A DNA stretch of 64,000 nt from Gemmatimonadota bacterium (GCA_014192065.1 BJHH01000002.1:434001-498000); one strand, 5' to 3'; numbered from the stretch's first letter, positions 51,070 to 59,474 are shown. Notes: generated by a model from the sequence alone, not told the origin. Program-made: numbers and translations.

Positions 51070-51279
51070 ATGCGCAAGCCACGCCCGGCCTCGTACAATC
51101 CCGCGCAGGCCCTGAACCTGATAGCAAATGACCGGAACGGCACGCCCCTCTCGTGCCCATCGTGCTCCGGATCAATCGAACGGGATCCGCTCGAGATTCC
51201 GCCTCCACCGCGATGTCAGGTGACCCTCCGCTGCACAAACTGCGGTCGGTTCGCCAAGTACCTCGCCGGCGCCGCCTAG
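51070..51279 (+). CDS. Small zinc-ribbon protein (69 aa)
   Basis: 69 residues from the ATG at 51070, with GGAG seven bases before it; a TTG at 51046 would add eight residues. Two CxxC knuckles (SCPSCSG and RCTNCGRF) flank a proline-rich loop (DPLEIPPPP), giving a single zinc ribbon. The N-terminal 30 residues are basic then neutral. Function unknown; nucleic-acid or protein binding is common for such ribbons. It lies between fumarase and yggX, which face each other across it. Confidence 0.65.
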   Translation: MRKPRPASYNPAQALNLIANDRNGTPLSCPSCSGSIERDPLEIPPPPRCQVTLRCTNCGRFAKYLAGAA

Positions 51280-51313
51280 CCCCTCCCAATCGCGGGAGGG
51301 ACGCCGGTCGCGG

Positions 51314-51592
51314 TCAGTGGCTGATCGTGCCCTGTTTCGTTGTATCGACAACGTCACCCTGGCCCGCCTTGAACAGGAACGCTTCCATGTTCCTCGTCAG
51401 GTATTGGCGTGCCTGAGGATCCATCACGTTGAGGCCGTAGTGATTGATCAGCATGGTTTGCTGTTTCAGCCAGTCAGCCCAGCATTCACGACAGGTCGAT
51501 TCAACAATCCGCGCACCGACCGCGCCCGGGAACGGGGCGCGATCAAAGGCGTCTTTCGTTTTGGCGCAACGCGCGCAGGTAATCGTCGGCAT
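51314..51592 (-). CDS. yggX: Fe(2+)-trafficking protein YggX
   Basis: 92 residues from the ATG at 51592; the longer frame to 51715 is shadow. The match to YggX is close: CARCAKTKDAFDRAPFPGAV, CRECWADWLKQQTMLINHYG and DPQARQYLTRNMEAFLF are the family's signature blocks, including the conserved early Cys. YggX protects iron-sulfur clusters and limits iron-driven DNA damage under oxidative stress. It lies opposite the class I fumarase, a typical labile-cluster enzyme. It is last in a minus-strand run of five genes. Extra Cys residues (CARC, CREC) beyond the single conserved one suggest a zinc-ribbon variant. Confidence 0.9.
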   Translation of the reverse strand: MPTITCARCAKTKDAFDRAPFPGAVGARIVESTCRECWADWLKQQTMLINHYGLNVMDPQARQYLTRNMEAFLFKAGQGDVVDTTKQGTISH

Positions 51593-51638
51593 CCCTGAAA
51601 TTATCCGGTCGACCAGCGCGGTGCTCGCGTGGCGGCCA

Positions 51639-52472
51639 TCATGGTGCCGTCGGCCGTGCCAAGGAATCCGGATGGCGCGCCAACCACTGGTCGAGCCCGT
51701 GCTCGCAGCGCTCAACCCGGTCGCGCATCGTGCCTTCGAAGATCGCGTGATTTTGGTCGAGCGACGCCTGTGACCGCGTCGGGTGGTGCAAATGCCAGGC
51801 GACGGCCGAAAACTTCAAGTTCCGGCGTAGCACCCCGCTCTGTTGCAAGCGCGCCGCGAGTTCGCTGTCCTCGCGACCCCACCCCTCGATGGCTTCGTTG
51901 TAGCCGTTCACGCGAACAACGTCGTCACGCCAGAACGCCATGTTGCAGCCCCGTGTCCTGCGCAATGGATCGGTCGGCCCACGAATGATCCCCGAGAGCA
52001 GGGGCAGGTGAAGAGCATTCACCCGGTTTCGTACGCCCGCCGACCACGCAGCGGTTACGATCCGCCCCGCGCGCAGGCACTCGGCGGTACGTCCCTCGCT
52101 GAGCATCACGCGACTGCCTTGCACGTATGCGCCGGGGCGCGCGAACGCGAGATGCGACGACACGAACTCGGTATGCAGCACGAGGTCCCCATCAAGCTGG
52201 ATCAGATATTCGCCGACGGCAGCCGCCATCGCTTTGTTTCGGATCGTTCCGAGGCGAAAACCGGAGTCTTCATGCCAGATGTGTCGAAGCGGAACCGGAA
52301 AGGTCGCCGCCTCACGCAACACCAGTTCGCGCGTGTCGTCGCGCGATCCATCGTCGGCGATGAGCACTTCTGTTGGCCACACCCGCTGGGCCCGGACGCT
52401 CGCGAGCACAAGCGCAAGCGCGGCCGGCCAGTTGTACGTGGCGATCAGTAAGCTCGACGACTTTGGTGTCAC
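51639..52472 (-). CDS. Family 2 glycosyltransferase with C-terminal galactosyltransferase-type domain
   Basis: 277 residues from a GTG at 52472, chosen because it comes just before the GT-A fold (SSSLLIATYNWPAALALVLA) and 46 bases past the upstream stop; the frame extends back to 52655 over the reductase gene as shadow. ADDGSRDDT and the metal motif YLIQLDGDLVLH mark the GT2 domain, and RGCNMAFWRDDVVRVNGYNE with GWGREDSELAARL marks the galactosyltransferase C-terminal part. It is soluble or peripheral and would add a sugar to a surface glycan. Substrate unknown. Confidence 0.87.
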   Translation of the reverse strand: MTPKSSSLLIATYNWPAALALVLASVRAQRVWPTEVLIADDGSRDDTRELVLREAATFPVPLRHIWHEDSGFRLGTIRNKAMAAAVGEYLIQLDGDLVLHTEFVSSHLAFARPGAYVQGSRVMLSEGRTAECLRAGRIVTAAWSAGVRNRVNALHLPLLSGIIRGPTDPLRRTRGCNMAFWRDDVVRVNGYNEAIEGWGREDSELAARLQQSGVLRRNLKFSAVAWHLHHPTRSQASLDQNHAIFEGTMRDRVERCEHGLDQWLARHPDSLARPTAP

Positions 52473-52518
52473 GAGGCCACGGGCCGCCGCAACAGCGGGC
52501 GCGCGAGCACGGCGCTGG

Positions 52519-53436
52519 TCACGACTTTCGTAGAAATCCGTGCGCGACTTGGCCGGCGATCCCGTCAAAATCGAGCGTGGTCTTGTAGCGTTCGTGCCGG
52601 CCGTCGCCGGCGACCTGACGCGCCTTCTGGCGAAGAGCGTCCATTTCGCCAGCATGAAACGGCGCGAAACCCGCAGCCAGTTTCAGATTCTTGCGTAGCA
52701 CGGCAACACTGTCCATGCCACAGATAATCGTGCTGGCCGGCAGGGAAAAGCAGTAGCGGAGCGCCTCCTCTGGCCTGACGCACCGCGTTTCCGTCATCGC
52801 ACCTCCGGCAATCGGCTTGCAGCCGAACACCGCCGCGCCGCGCCGAATGGTCTCCGGGAGCACCTGCTTCTCGAACGAGCGGAAGGTGGAATCGAGCGGA
52901 TTCAAAGGCATGGTGACCGCGTCCCAGGCAAAACCACGATTCAACAGCTTCAGGTGGATGTGCGGTGACTTGTGCCCGCCAAATCCGATCAATCGGACCC
53001 GCCCCTGCTCCCGCGCTTCCTGCGCGGCGTCGAGTCCGCCATGATCGTACAGCCAGTCGGGGTCGTTGTCGCAGTTCACGTCATGAACGCTCCACAGGTC
53101 GAACGTCGCCGTGCGGATGCGCTTCAGCGACTCCTCAAACTGCTGCATCGACGTTTTGTAGTCGCGTAGGGGCGCGCAGCACTGCCAGATGAGGGTCACG
53201 CGTTCGCGGTAGCCATCCCGCAGCGCCAGCCCCAGCCATTGCTCAACGCGCCCATCACCATACTCGTGACCGGTTTCGATCACCGTCACACCATGGTCGA
53301 TCGCCTCGCGCACAATCTGGATCGCTGCCCGCTGACCTACCTTTGCCAGTCGGCGCGTGCCGAGCGCCAGAATGGCGACACCGTGCCCGTTGCGACCCAA
53401 GCGGCGCTGTTCGAGAACCTGTGGTGGCTTCGGCAT
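52519..53436 (-). CDS. Aldo/keto reductase family protein with altered catalytic tetrad
   Basis: 305 residues of the AKR TIM barrel: ILALGTRRLAKVGQ, VTVIETGHEYGDGRVEQWLG, DLWSVHDVNCDNDPDWLYDH, RLIGFGGHKSPHIHLKLLNR and FEKQVLPETIRRGAAVFGCK. The conserved Asp-Tyr-Lys-His tetrad reads Glu54, Tyr59, Gln85 and His118 by eye alignment, so Asp and Lys are changed. The subfamily otherwise resembles the AKRs with GGLDAAQEAREQGRVRLIGF. Weak or altered redox chemistry is possible. Shares a minus-strand run with Smr and GT2. Confidence 0.85.
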   Translation of the reverse strand: MPKPPQVLEQRRLGRNGHGVAILALGTRRLAKVGQRAAIQIVREAIDHGVTVIETGHEYGDGRVEQWLGLALRDGYRERVTLIWQCCAPLRDYKTSMQQFEESLKRIRTATFDLWSVHDVNCDNDPDWLYDHGGLDAAQEAREQGRVRLIGFGGHKSPHIHLKLLNRGFAWDAVTMPLNPLDSTFRSFEKQVLPETIRRGAAVFGCKPIAGGAMTETRCVRPEEALRYCFSLPASTIICGMDSVAVLRKNLKLAAGFAPFHAGEMDALRQKARQVAGDGRHERYKTTLDFDGIAGQVAHGFLRKS

Positions 53437-53466
53437 TGAGGAAGTGGGAAAGGTGAAGGTCGCGAA

Positions 53467-54081
53467 TCAGGCGTTGTCTTCGAATGCAGCGCGCGACGCC
53501 GCGATCAGGAGTCGGAGGCGACCATCACGATCCGTCTCGTCCGTCGCGATACTACGCACGAGCACACTGAAATACCGCGCCATCTCGTGCCGCACGAACG
53601 CGGCGCTGTGCGGCACGCCCAACTGCGTGAGCGAGTACTCGGCCACCAGCCGGAGTTCTGCATGGGTTGCCTCGTCAAGGTCGCCCAGCATCGCCAGATC
53701 AGTCGGCGTTTCCGCAGACGCACGCGACCGGGAGCCCACGGGGCGGTCATACAACGCGCTCATCGGCGCCAACTCCACGACGCACGAGCCAGGGGTGTGC
53801 TCCACTATTCGCCCCACAACACCTTGGCGCTTGAGTCTCGTCAGCAACTGATGCACGGCTTCGCGCACGACACCGACGCCGCCCGGACTCCCACGTCCGC
53901 GCCCTGTGACGATCAGCACCTCTCCCGCGCGCGCTATCTGCCGTTCGCGCAGCCATGGCTCGACGCGTCGCACTGCCTCGGCGGCCGTTGGAAGGCTCGA
54001 TCGCAGGTCCAAGATGCGCGCAGAGCCAAACCGTGCCTCATCGAACGCGCGAACCAGGGCCGTGCGATCGTGGCTGGCCAT
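53467..54081 (-). CDS. Smr domain protein (MutS2 C-terminal-like) with extra C-terminal region
   Basis: 204 residues from the ATG at 54081 (a GTG at 54087 is possible). Residues 20-110 resemble an Smr nuclease-like domain: ILDLRSSLPTAAEAVRRVEP and VLIVTGRGRGSPGGVGVVRE, although the usual LDLHG and HGKG read LDLRS and TGRG. Residues 130-204 are helical (LVAEYSLTQLGVPHSAAF). Smr domains can nick or bind branched DNA or RNA; activity is uncertain because of the changed His. It follows the phosphatase after 12 bases. Confidence 0.7.
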   Translation of the reverse strand: MASHDRTALVRAFDEARFGSARILDLRSSLPTAAEAVRRVEPWLRERQIARAGEVLIVTGRGRGSPGGVGVVREAVHQLLTRLKRQGVVGRIVEHTPGSCVVELAPMSALYDRPVGSRSRASAETPTDLAMLGDLDEATHAELRLVAEYSLTQLGVPHSAAFVRHEMARYFSVLVRSIATDETDRDGRLRLLIAASRAAFEDNA

Positions 54082-54093
54082 GATCACGAGATG

Positions 54094-55728
54094 CTACCGA
54101 ACGACTTGGCTGAGCACGCGGCCATCCAATCGCTCGATCGGCTTTACACCGAGGAGCGCGGCAAGCGTAGGCGCCATGTCCACGACACGGACCACGTTGG
54201 CGTGCTGTCCCGGCACAACACCCGCACCCCAGAAGATGATCGGTACATTCGCGTCGGAGTCGTGCGGCGAACCGTGGGTGGGGTATGAATCGGACAACCA
54301 GTAGCTGTACGGCGTCAGTGTCACGATGAGGCGGACGTTCTGGTCGGGGCGGAACATATGCAACCAGCGGCGGGCAATGACGTCGCGAACAGTGTCTGCT
54401 TTCGCGAGGTTCGTCATCAGATCCGCGCGCTGTACACCCTGCACTCGCAGGAAATCCCTTGCGAGTCCCGCGAGCAACGCGTCGGCACCACCCGTGACGT
54501 CCTTGAACGCCAGCGGATTCATCACAGTGACCAGACCCTCTTCAAGCGCGACCGCATTGGTGTCTATGCCAACACCCAGCAGTCGCTGCTGAAACGCTCG
54601 CCACGGGGCATCCAACGCAACGCGCTTCGCCTCTCCATTCGGGTAGATCGTCGACTTGAGCGTCGGAAGCGGCGTGATCCCGTGATCCGCGGTCAGCGCC
54701 ACGACGAAAGTTCCCGCTCCACGTATTGCCTCGAGCGAATCAAGGAAGGCATCCAGATACCAGTCAACCCGCAGCACCTGATCATGGACTTCTTTAGAGT
54801 CCGGTCCAAACCGGTGCCCCACGGCATCGAGCGTCGACAGCGAAACCGCGAGTACGTCCGTTCGATTGGGGTCAGCACCGAGTCCCTGCGCCCGCACACC
54901 GGTCAGTGCCAGGCGAAGGGTGAGCTCATCCATCCATGGAAACCCGACGAACGCCGCCGCCGCACTAGCGGGATCTGCCGGGACGGTGTGCGGAAATGTT
55001 ACATCGCCGCCCGTACTGTTTGCCTCGATCCCGACCGTATCTGCTTCGGGATACGACGCCGCGTCTAGTAGTGGTTCCCACGACTTTCCCGCATACGATT
55101 GCGGGATTTTCAGCGCGTTGAACGCACGTACCCAGGTTGGGAGTGTATCGGCGTAGTACGTGGACGTAGTAAACTCGCCCGTTGGCAGGTACCAGTAAAC
55201 GTCACCCTTGCTCTTGCCGATCGGCAGGATTGCGCTGCGGTCCTTGCGACTGACCGAGAGCCATTTCGTGGACGGATTCGCGGCGCGCAGCCAGTCGACA
55301 AGCGTCGTGCCTTTGAATCGGTCCGGCGATGCGGATTGGCCAGCACGCGCACCAAGCACCTGAGCGTTCGGAACGCCGTTGACGCCCTGACTGTTCGTTA
55401 CGATTCCGGTGTGCACCGGGAATCGTCCCGACAGAATCGCCGCGTGACCCGGCGCCGTTTCGGTGATCGCGTGATCATGAAACCCGTTCTTGAAACTCGC
55501 CCCGCCCCTAGACAGCCGTTTGAGTCCGCCCGTCAGCTGGCGATCGAACCGAGCGATGTAGTCTGCCCGCATCTGGTCGGCCGTGATCAACACTATGAGC
55601 GTCGGCTTTTTGGAAGAGGACGCACGCACCGGAGCTTGGGCTGTCACGCCAGCCGAAGCGCCGGCGATGAACAGGACCAACGCGGCAGCTCTCGGAATCA
55701 GACGAAACACAGAACGTGCAAATGGCAT
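54094..55728 (-). CDS. PafA-like alkaline phosphatase/type I phosphodiesterase, secreted
   Basis: 544 residues with signal peptide (MPFARSVFRLIPRAAALVLF, then IAGASAGVTAQ). The alkaline-phosphatase superfamily metal sites are visible: LIVLITADQMRADYI, the nucleophile region HAITETAPGHAAILSGRFP (Thr), VSLSTLDAVGHRFGPDS, ALTADHGITPLPTL and YPTHGSPHDSDANVPIIFWG. The Thr nucleophile and TADHG motif fit PafA, a calcium/zinc phosphatase common in soil and marine bacteria, with little need for phosphate induction. It starts a minus-strand run of five genes. Confidence 0.92.
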   Translation of the reverse strand: MPFARSVFRLIPRAAALVLFIAGASAGVTAQAPVRASSSKKPTLIVLITADQMRADYIARFDRQLTGGLKRLSRGGASFKNGFHDHAITETAPGHAAILSGRFPVHTGIVTNSQGVNGVPNAQVLGARAGQSASPDRFKGTTLVDWLRAANPSTKWLSVSRKDRSAILPIGKSKGDVYWYLPTGEFTTSTYYADTLPTWVRAFNALKIPQSYAGKSWEPLLDAASYPEADTVGIEANSTGGDVTFPHTVPADPASAAAAFVGFPWMDELTLRLALTGVRAQGLGADPNRTDVLAVSLSTLDAVGHRFGPDSKEVHDQVLRVDWYLDAFLDSLEAIRGAGTFVVALTADHGITPLPTLKSTIYPNGEAKRVALDAPWRAFQQRLLGVGIDTNAVALEEGLVTVMNPLAFKDVTGGADALLAGLARDFLRVQGVQRADLMTNLAKADTVRDVIARRWLHMFRPDQNVRLIVTLTPYSYWLSDSYPTHGSPHDSDANVPIIFWGAGVVPGQHANVVRVVDMAPTLAALLGVKPIERLDGRVLSQVVR

Positions 55729-55890
55729 CTACTTGAGCTCACCTAGAGTGAGGGTGGAGGCTTGAGCCAGTCGCCAATACGATGCGCGCCCGGCTGGCGT
55801 AGCCGCTAGATGGCAGCCGGTTCGGCAACCACCAGCGGGAAAAATAAACGTCTGTGTGCTCTGGCGGACAATGTCGGCCCGTCTGGGGCT

Positions 55891-55907
55891 GGGCGCCTGA
55901 GGCGCCC
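55891..55907 (-). terminator. GC-rich hairpin past argD
   Basis: GGGCGCC (55891-55897) and GGCGCCC (55901-55907) form a perfect stem with a three-base loop, 12 bases past the argD stop. There is no T-run, so termination is plausible but weakly supported. Confidence 0.5.
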
Positions 55908-55918
55908 GGGACGCGATG

Positions 55919-57109
55919 CTAGCCGATCGCGCGCGCGAGGAGGTCAATGCCACGCTGTAGATCACCGCGCGAGATCACCAATGGAGGCAACAACCGCAGC
56001 GTATGCTCGCCTGCCGAACAGATCAGCAGGCCGAGGTCCATCGCACGGGCCACGACGTCCTTTGCCGGCTCGGCGACATCGATTCCCCACATCAGCCCCA
56101 TCCCGCGGACGGCCCTCACCTTTCCGTTCGAGGATTGCAAGGCGACTAGCGCGGTTCGCAGCTCGTCGCCTCGCGCACGTACGCTCGTGAGTAGTTCGGG
56201 ATCGGAAAGGCGATCAAGCACGTGCAGCGCAACTGACGACACGAATGGGCCGCCGCCGAATGTCGTGCCATGATCCCCGGGCTGCATCACGTCCGCGACC
56301 GCTTGCGTGACCAGAACGGCACCCATCGGCAGGCCGCCTGCCATCGGCTTGGCCACAGTGAGAATGTCCGGCGTAATTCCCGAGTTCTCGTATGCCCAAA
56401 ACGAACCGGTTCGGGCATACCCGCACTGGATCTCGTCGAGGATGAGCAGGATTCCCCGCTCTTGCGTCAGCGCACGCAGCTCTTGCAGGAAGGCGCGCTC
56501 GAGCACCCGCACACCGCCCTCCCCCTGAATCGGCTCGACAATCAGGGCGGCAACGGTCTCGGGGTTCAACGCAACTCGCAACTCATCGAGATCGCGCTCC
56601 ATAATCGAAATACCACCAGCGAGCGGACGGAATGGTGCGCGATACTGTGGCCGGTCGGTCGCAGCCAGTGTACCAAACAGCCGTCCGTGAAATCCACCAC
56701 GAAGCGAGACGACCTCATGCTTCGGCGCACCGCCGACTGAACGGCCCCACCGACGGGCCATCTTGAACGCTCCTTCGTTCGCCTCAGCACCGGAATTACA
56801 GAAGAACACGCGATCGGCAAAACTTTTTTTCACCAGCTGCTCGGCCAACCGCTCGCCCGCCTGCGTCCTGTACAGATTCGACAGGTGAATCAGCGACCCG
56901 TCGAGCGCCTTGCGCATCGCCTGCTCAAGTCCCGCGTCACCGTAACCCAGCGCGTTGACCGCGATTCCAGCGACGAAGTCGAGGTACGCCTTGCCATCGC
57001 TATCAAACAGCTCGACACCGGCGCCGCGAACGAACTCCACCGGTGGTTTGCGATAGACGCCAACAAGGGCATCGGTTGTCGTAGGCAGCGGTGCGGCCAT
57101 CGGGGTCAC
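55919..57109 (-). CDS. argD: Acetylornithine aminotransferase (class III PLP enzyme)
   Basis: 396 residues with class III aminotransferase marks: GKAYLDFVAGIAVNALGYGD, VFFCNSGAEANEGAFKMARR, SLRGGFHGRLFGTLAATDRP, ALIVEPIQGEGGV, LILDEIQCGYARTGSFWAYE and the PLP Lys in TVAKPMAGGLPMGAVL. It transaminates N-acetylglutamate semialdehyde in arginine synthesis and may also act on lysine-pathway substrates. The GTG start overlaps the argB stop by four bases (GTGA); an ATG at 57100 is an alternative. It is the third gene of argC-argB-argD. Confidence 0.95.
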   Translation of the reverse strand: MTPMAAPLPTTTDALVGVYRKPPVEFVRGAGVELFDSDGKAYLDFVAGIAVNALGYGDAGLEQAMRKALDGSLIHLSNLYRTQAGERLAEQLVKKSFADRVFFCNSGAEANEGAFKMARRWGRSVGGAPKHEVVSLRGGFHGRLFGTLAATDRPQYRAPFRPLAGGISIMERDLDELRVALNPETVAALIVEPIQGEGGVRVLERAFLQELRALTQERGILLILDEIQCGYARTGSFWAYENSGITPDILTVAKPMAGGLPMGAVLVTQAVADVMQPGDHGTTFGGGPFVSSVALHVLDRLSDPELLTSVRARGDELRTALVALQSSNGKVRAVRGMGLMWGIDVAEPAKDVVARAMDLGLLICSAGEHTLRLLPPLVISRGDLQRGIDLLARAIG

Positions 57110-57882
57110 CGAACAGAGAAGGGAGGGAATGCGAGTCGCGTGCCCGCCGCGACGTCTGAGATACCGGCCACGCCGGCGATTCGCACCGAGGCAACACCGC
57201 CCTTGAGGGCGAACGCCGTCGCTTCGAGCTTTGCCGCCATGCCGCCGGTCGCAACGCCGCGTTGAATGAGCGCGGCGGCGGCATCAAGATCCAGCGATGG
57301 AATCACCTTGCCGTCCTCGATCACGCCGAGGACGTCTGCGACCAATACGAGGTCGTCGGCACCAAGCGCGACGGCGAGCGCCGCAGCGGCGTCATCACCG
57401 TTGACGTTCAGGCCCGCGCCGTCTTGGGAGCCGGCCTCGCGAGCGAGTGGCGAGACCACCGGCACGTAGCCGCCGGCAAGTAGATGGGAAATCAGTGACG
57501 CGTCGGCTCTGATATCACCGCCGACGCGACCCATGCGCTCGGGATCGGTCGCGCGTGCCTGAAACAGCGACGCGTCTTCACCGGACACGCCGACGGCCCG
57601 AATGCCAGCGCTGATGAATTGCGCTACCAACCGTTTGTTGATGGCACCCGAAAGCACCATGCGAACCACCTCGAGATCTTCGACGCTCGTGACGCGGCGC
57701 CCGCCAGAAAACTTCGGCTCCATCCCGAGCCGCCGTTGAAAACTGGAGACGTCATCGCCACCACCGTGAACCACGCAGACCGCGTCACCCTGCGCAACGG
57801 CGGCAGCGATTGCGTTCGCGAGCCCGGGGTCGCCCTGGGCGCGGCCGCCAATCTTCACCACCCGCATCATTCGTGGCGTCAC
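57106..57882 (-). CDS. argB: N-acetylglutamate kinase
   Basis: 258 residues with amino-acid-kinase marks: RVVKIGGRAQGDPGLANAIA, CVVHGGGDDVSSFQRRLGM, FSGGRRVTSVEDLEVVRMVL, GLNVNGDDAAAALAVALGAD, LVLVADVLGVIEDGKVIPS and GGMAAKLEATAFALKGG. It phosphorylates N-acetylglutamate in the second step of arginine synthesis. The absence of a LysW carrier gene argues against the LysW-linked variant, but the enzyme itself could accept either. The GTG overlaps the argC stop by four bases (GTGA), coupling translation. Confidence 0.93.
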   Translation of the reverse strand: MTPRMMRVVKIGGRAQGDPGLANAIAAAVAQGDAVCVVHGGGDDVSSFQRRLGMEPKFSGGRRVTSVEDLEVVRMVLSGAINKRLVAQFISAGIRAVGVSGEDASLFQARATDPERMGRVGGDIRADASLISHLLAGGYVPVVSPLAREAGSQDGAGLNVNGDDAAAALAVALGADDLVLVADVLGVIEDGKVIPSLDLDAAAALIQRGVATGGMAAKLEATAFALKGGVASVRIAGVAGISDVAAGTRLAFPPFSVR

Positions 57883-58841
57883 GCCGGCAATCCCATCGTT
57901 TCTTCGAGGCCCAGCATGAGATTGGCGTTCTGCACAGCCTGCCCCGCTGCGCCCTTCATCAGGTTGTCGATCGCCGAGAACACGACCAGGGTCGGGGTCC
58001 GGACATGCGCGGCCGGCACGACCCCAATGCGCACAACGTTTCGGCCGATCACATGCCTCATTTCAGGCGGCCCGGCAACCAGCTCGATGAACGGCTCATT
58101 CGCGTAACGCTCGCGCCATGGACCGAGTGGATCGGCTAACTCGCGAACGAGCGGCACCGTCATCGTCGCAAGTATTCCGCGCGCCGTCGGCAGGAGGTGC
58201 GGAGTGAACAAGAGGTCAATGTCGGCTCCCGTCTCCGCAACGAGCGCGCGCATCTCATTGAGATGCCGATGCGTGTTGCCCACACCGTAGGCCCGGAAGT
58301 TTTCCGTCACCTCGCCGAATAGCAGGTCGAGGCGTGCGGTGAGCCCCGCTCCGGTTACCCCACTCGCCGCGGCGATCGAAATCGTCGCGCCCGGCGCGAC
58401 CAGTCCCTGCTCGAGCAGCGGCAGCAGACCAAGCAACACCGACGTCGGATAACATCCCGGGTTGGCAACCACCTGGGCACCGCGGACCTGTTCGCGGCGC
58501 GCTTCGGTCAGTCCGTATGGAACACCCTCCACTCCGTTACCGATTCGGAGATCGTTCGAGAGATCAACAACGCGAGCTCCGGCCGCTCGCGCGCGGTCGA
58601 CCCACTGCTTCGACGCCCCATGCGGAAGCGCGCTGAACACGAGCGCTGCGTCCGGCAGCGGAGCCTGGTCCGTCGGAATAAAGGTGACGCTCCCGCCCCC
58701 TCGTAACTCGGCGGTATTTCCGCTTTGTGCATTGGCCGTCGCGAACGCGAGCGACAACCGCGGATGATTCCGGACGAGGGCGCAAAGCTCCCGACCAGCG
58801 TAACCGCTTGCCCCTAGCACACCAACCGGGATATTATGCAT
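57879..58841 (-). CDS. argC: N-acetyl-gamma-glutamyl-phosphate reductase
   Basis: 320 residues from the ATG at 58841 (MHNIPVGVLGASGYAGREL), which gives the usual ArgC N-terminus; the frame upstream adds eight residues from 58865. The catalytic Cys is in VVANPGCYPTSVLLGLLPLL, and GASGYAG is the NADP-binding loop. NTHRHLNEM and HLLPTARGILATM are also conserved. It reduces N-acetylglutamyl phosphate to the semialdehyde. The ATG lies inside a palindromic operator, and the -10 is so close that the transcript is probably leaderless. It heads argC-argB-argD. Confidence 0.95.
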   Translation of the reverse strand: MHNIPVGVLGASGYAGRELCALVRNHPRLSLAFATANAQSGNTAELRGGGSVTFIPTDQAPLPDAALVFSALPHGASKQWVDRARAAGARVVDLSNDLRIGNGVEGVPYGLTEARREQVRGAQVVANPGCYPTSVLLGLLPLLEQGLVAPGATISIAAASGVTGAGLTARLDLLFGEVTENFRAYGVGNTHRHLNEMRALVAETGADIDLLFTPHLLPTARGILATMTVPLVRELADPLGPWRERYANEPFIELVAGPPEMRHVIGRNVVRIGVVPAAHVRTPTLVVFSAIDNLMKGAAGQAVQNANLMLGLEETMGLPA

Positions 58842-58854
58842 ATATAATGCATAA
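58834..58854. promoter_or_regulatory. Putative ArgR operator (palindrome) at the argC start
   Basis: TTATGCAT (58834-58841) and ATGCATAA (58847-58854) are perfect 8-base arms separated by ATATA. Arg boxes in some bacteria contain such TGCAT arms. The site covers the argC ATG and the -10 element, next to the divergent argR gene, so ArgR binding would block argC transcription. Direct binding is inferred. Confidence 0.7.
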
Positions 58855-58876
58855 GTTTGCTGCATACTATTGTCAA
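58848..58876 (-). promoter_or_regulatory. Promoter of argC
   Basis: On the minus strand, TTGACA (58876-58871) and TATGCA (58853-58848) are 17 bases apart. Transcription would start close to 58841, at the first base of the argC ATG. The -35 is a perfect consensus and the -10 overlaps the ArgR-type operator. Confidence 0.6.
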
Positions 58877-58946
58877 CTGGTATTACGTTCCCGGACAGCC
58901 GATTTACAGCCGCGTTTTGGGCTGAGCCGATCCTCCGACCCTTCCA

Positions 58947-59408
58947 ATGTCTGCCGCTAAACAGGACCGACAGCAGGTCATCCGCGAAATCGTCACCTCG
59001 CGGACCGTCGCGAGCCAGGAGGAGCTGCGCCAGCTCCTCGTCGAGCGGGGCTGGGAGGTGACGCAGTCCACGCTGTCTCGCGACATGCGTGACCTGCGTC
59101 TCGCCCGGGTACCCACCGCGGCCGGCACCCGCTACACCACCGCAGACTCATCTTCTCCAAACGCAGAACGGGCAACCCTCGAGTCGATTTTTCCGCAGTT
59201 CTTCGCCCGACTCGACACCATGCGGGAGTTTCTGGTCGTGAGAACGAAGACCGCGGGCGCTCAGCCGATCGCCGAAGCAATCGACGCCGAAGACAACCCC
59301 GATATTCTCGGGACAATCGCCGGCGAGAACACCATCCTGATCATCTGTCGGTCTGAGGCGGCGCGCGATCGCGCCGCCAAACGTTTACTGGCACTTGCCC
59401 GTCGGTAA
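58947..59408 (+). CDS. argR: Arginine repressor ArgR
   Basis: 153 residues. The winged-helix N-terminus shows QVIREIVTSRTVASQEELRQ and TQSTLSRDMRDLRLARVPTA, the DNA-binding signature of ArgR/AhrC. The C-terminal domain (VRTKTAGAQPIAEAIDAEDN; DILGTIAGENTILIICRSE) is the arginine-binding hexamer core, with the conserved GTIAGDDT-like loop reading GTIAGENT. It represses arginine synthesis when arginine is plentiful. It lies between the divergent argC and co-directional argG, which both have operators. Confidence 0.95.
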   Translation: MSAAKQDRQQVIREIVTSRTVASQEELRQLLVERGWEVTQSTLSRDMRDLRLARVPTAAGTRYTTADSSSPNAERATLESIFPQFFARLDTMREFLVVRTKTAGAQPIAEAIDAEDNPDILGTIAGENTILIICRSEAARDRAAKRLLALARR

Positions 59409-59436
59409 AAGGCTACAATTGAGCCACTTGTGGACC

Positions 59437-59465
59437 TTGAATCAGCATATTTATGTGATTATCAT
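59437..59465 (+). promoter_or_regulatory. Promoter of argG
   Basis: TTGAAT (59437-59442), a 17-base spacer and TATCAT (59460-59465) lie in an AT-rich gap. A start near 59472 puts the ARG box at 59475-59488 just downstream of the start point. Confidence 0.6.
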
Positions 59466-59474
59466 CCTTTCTGC

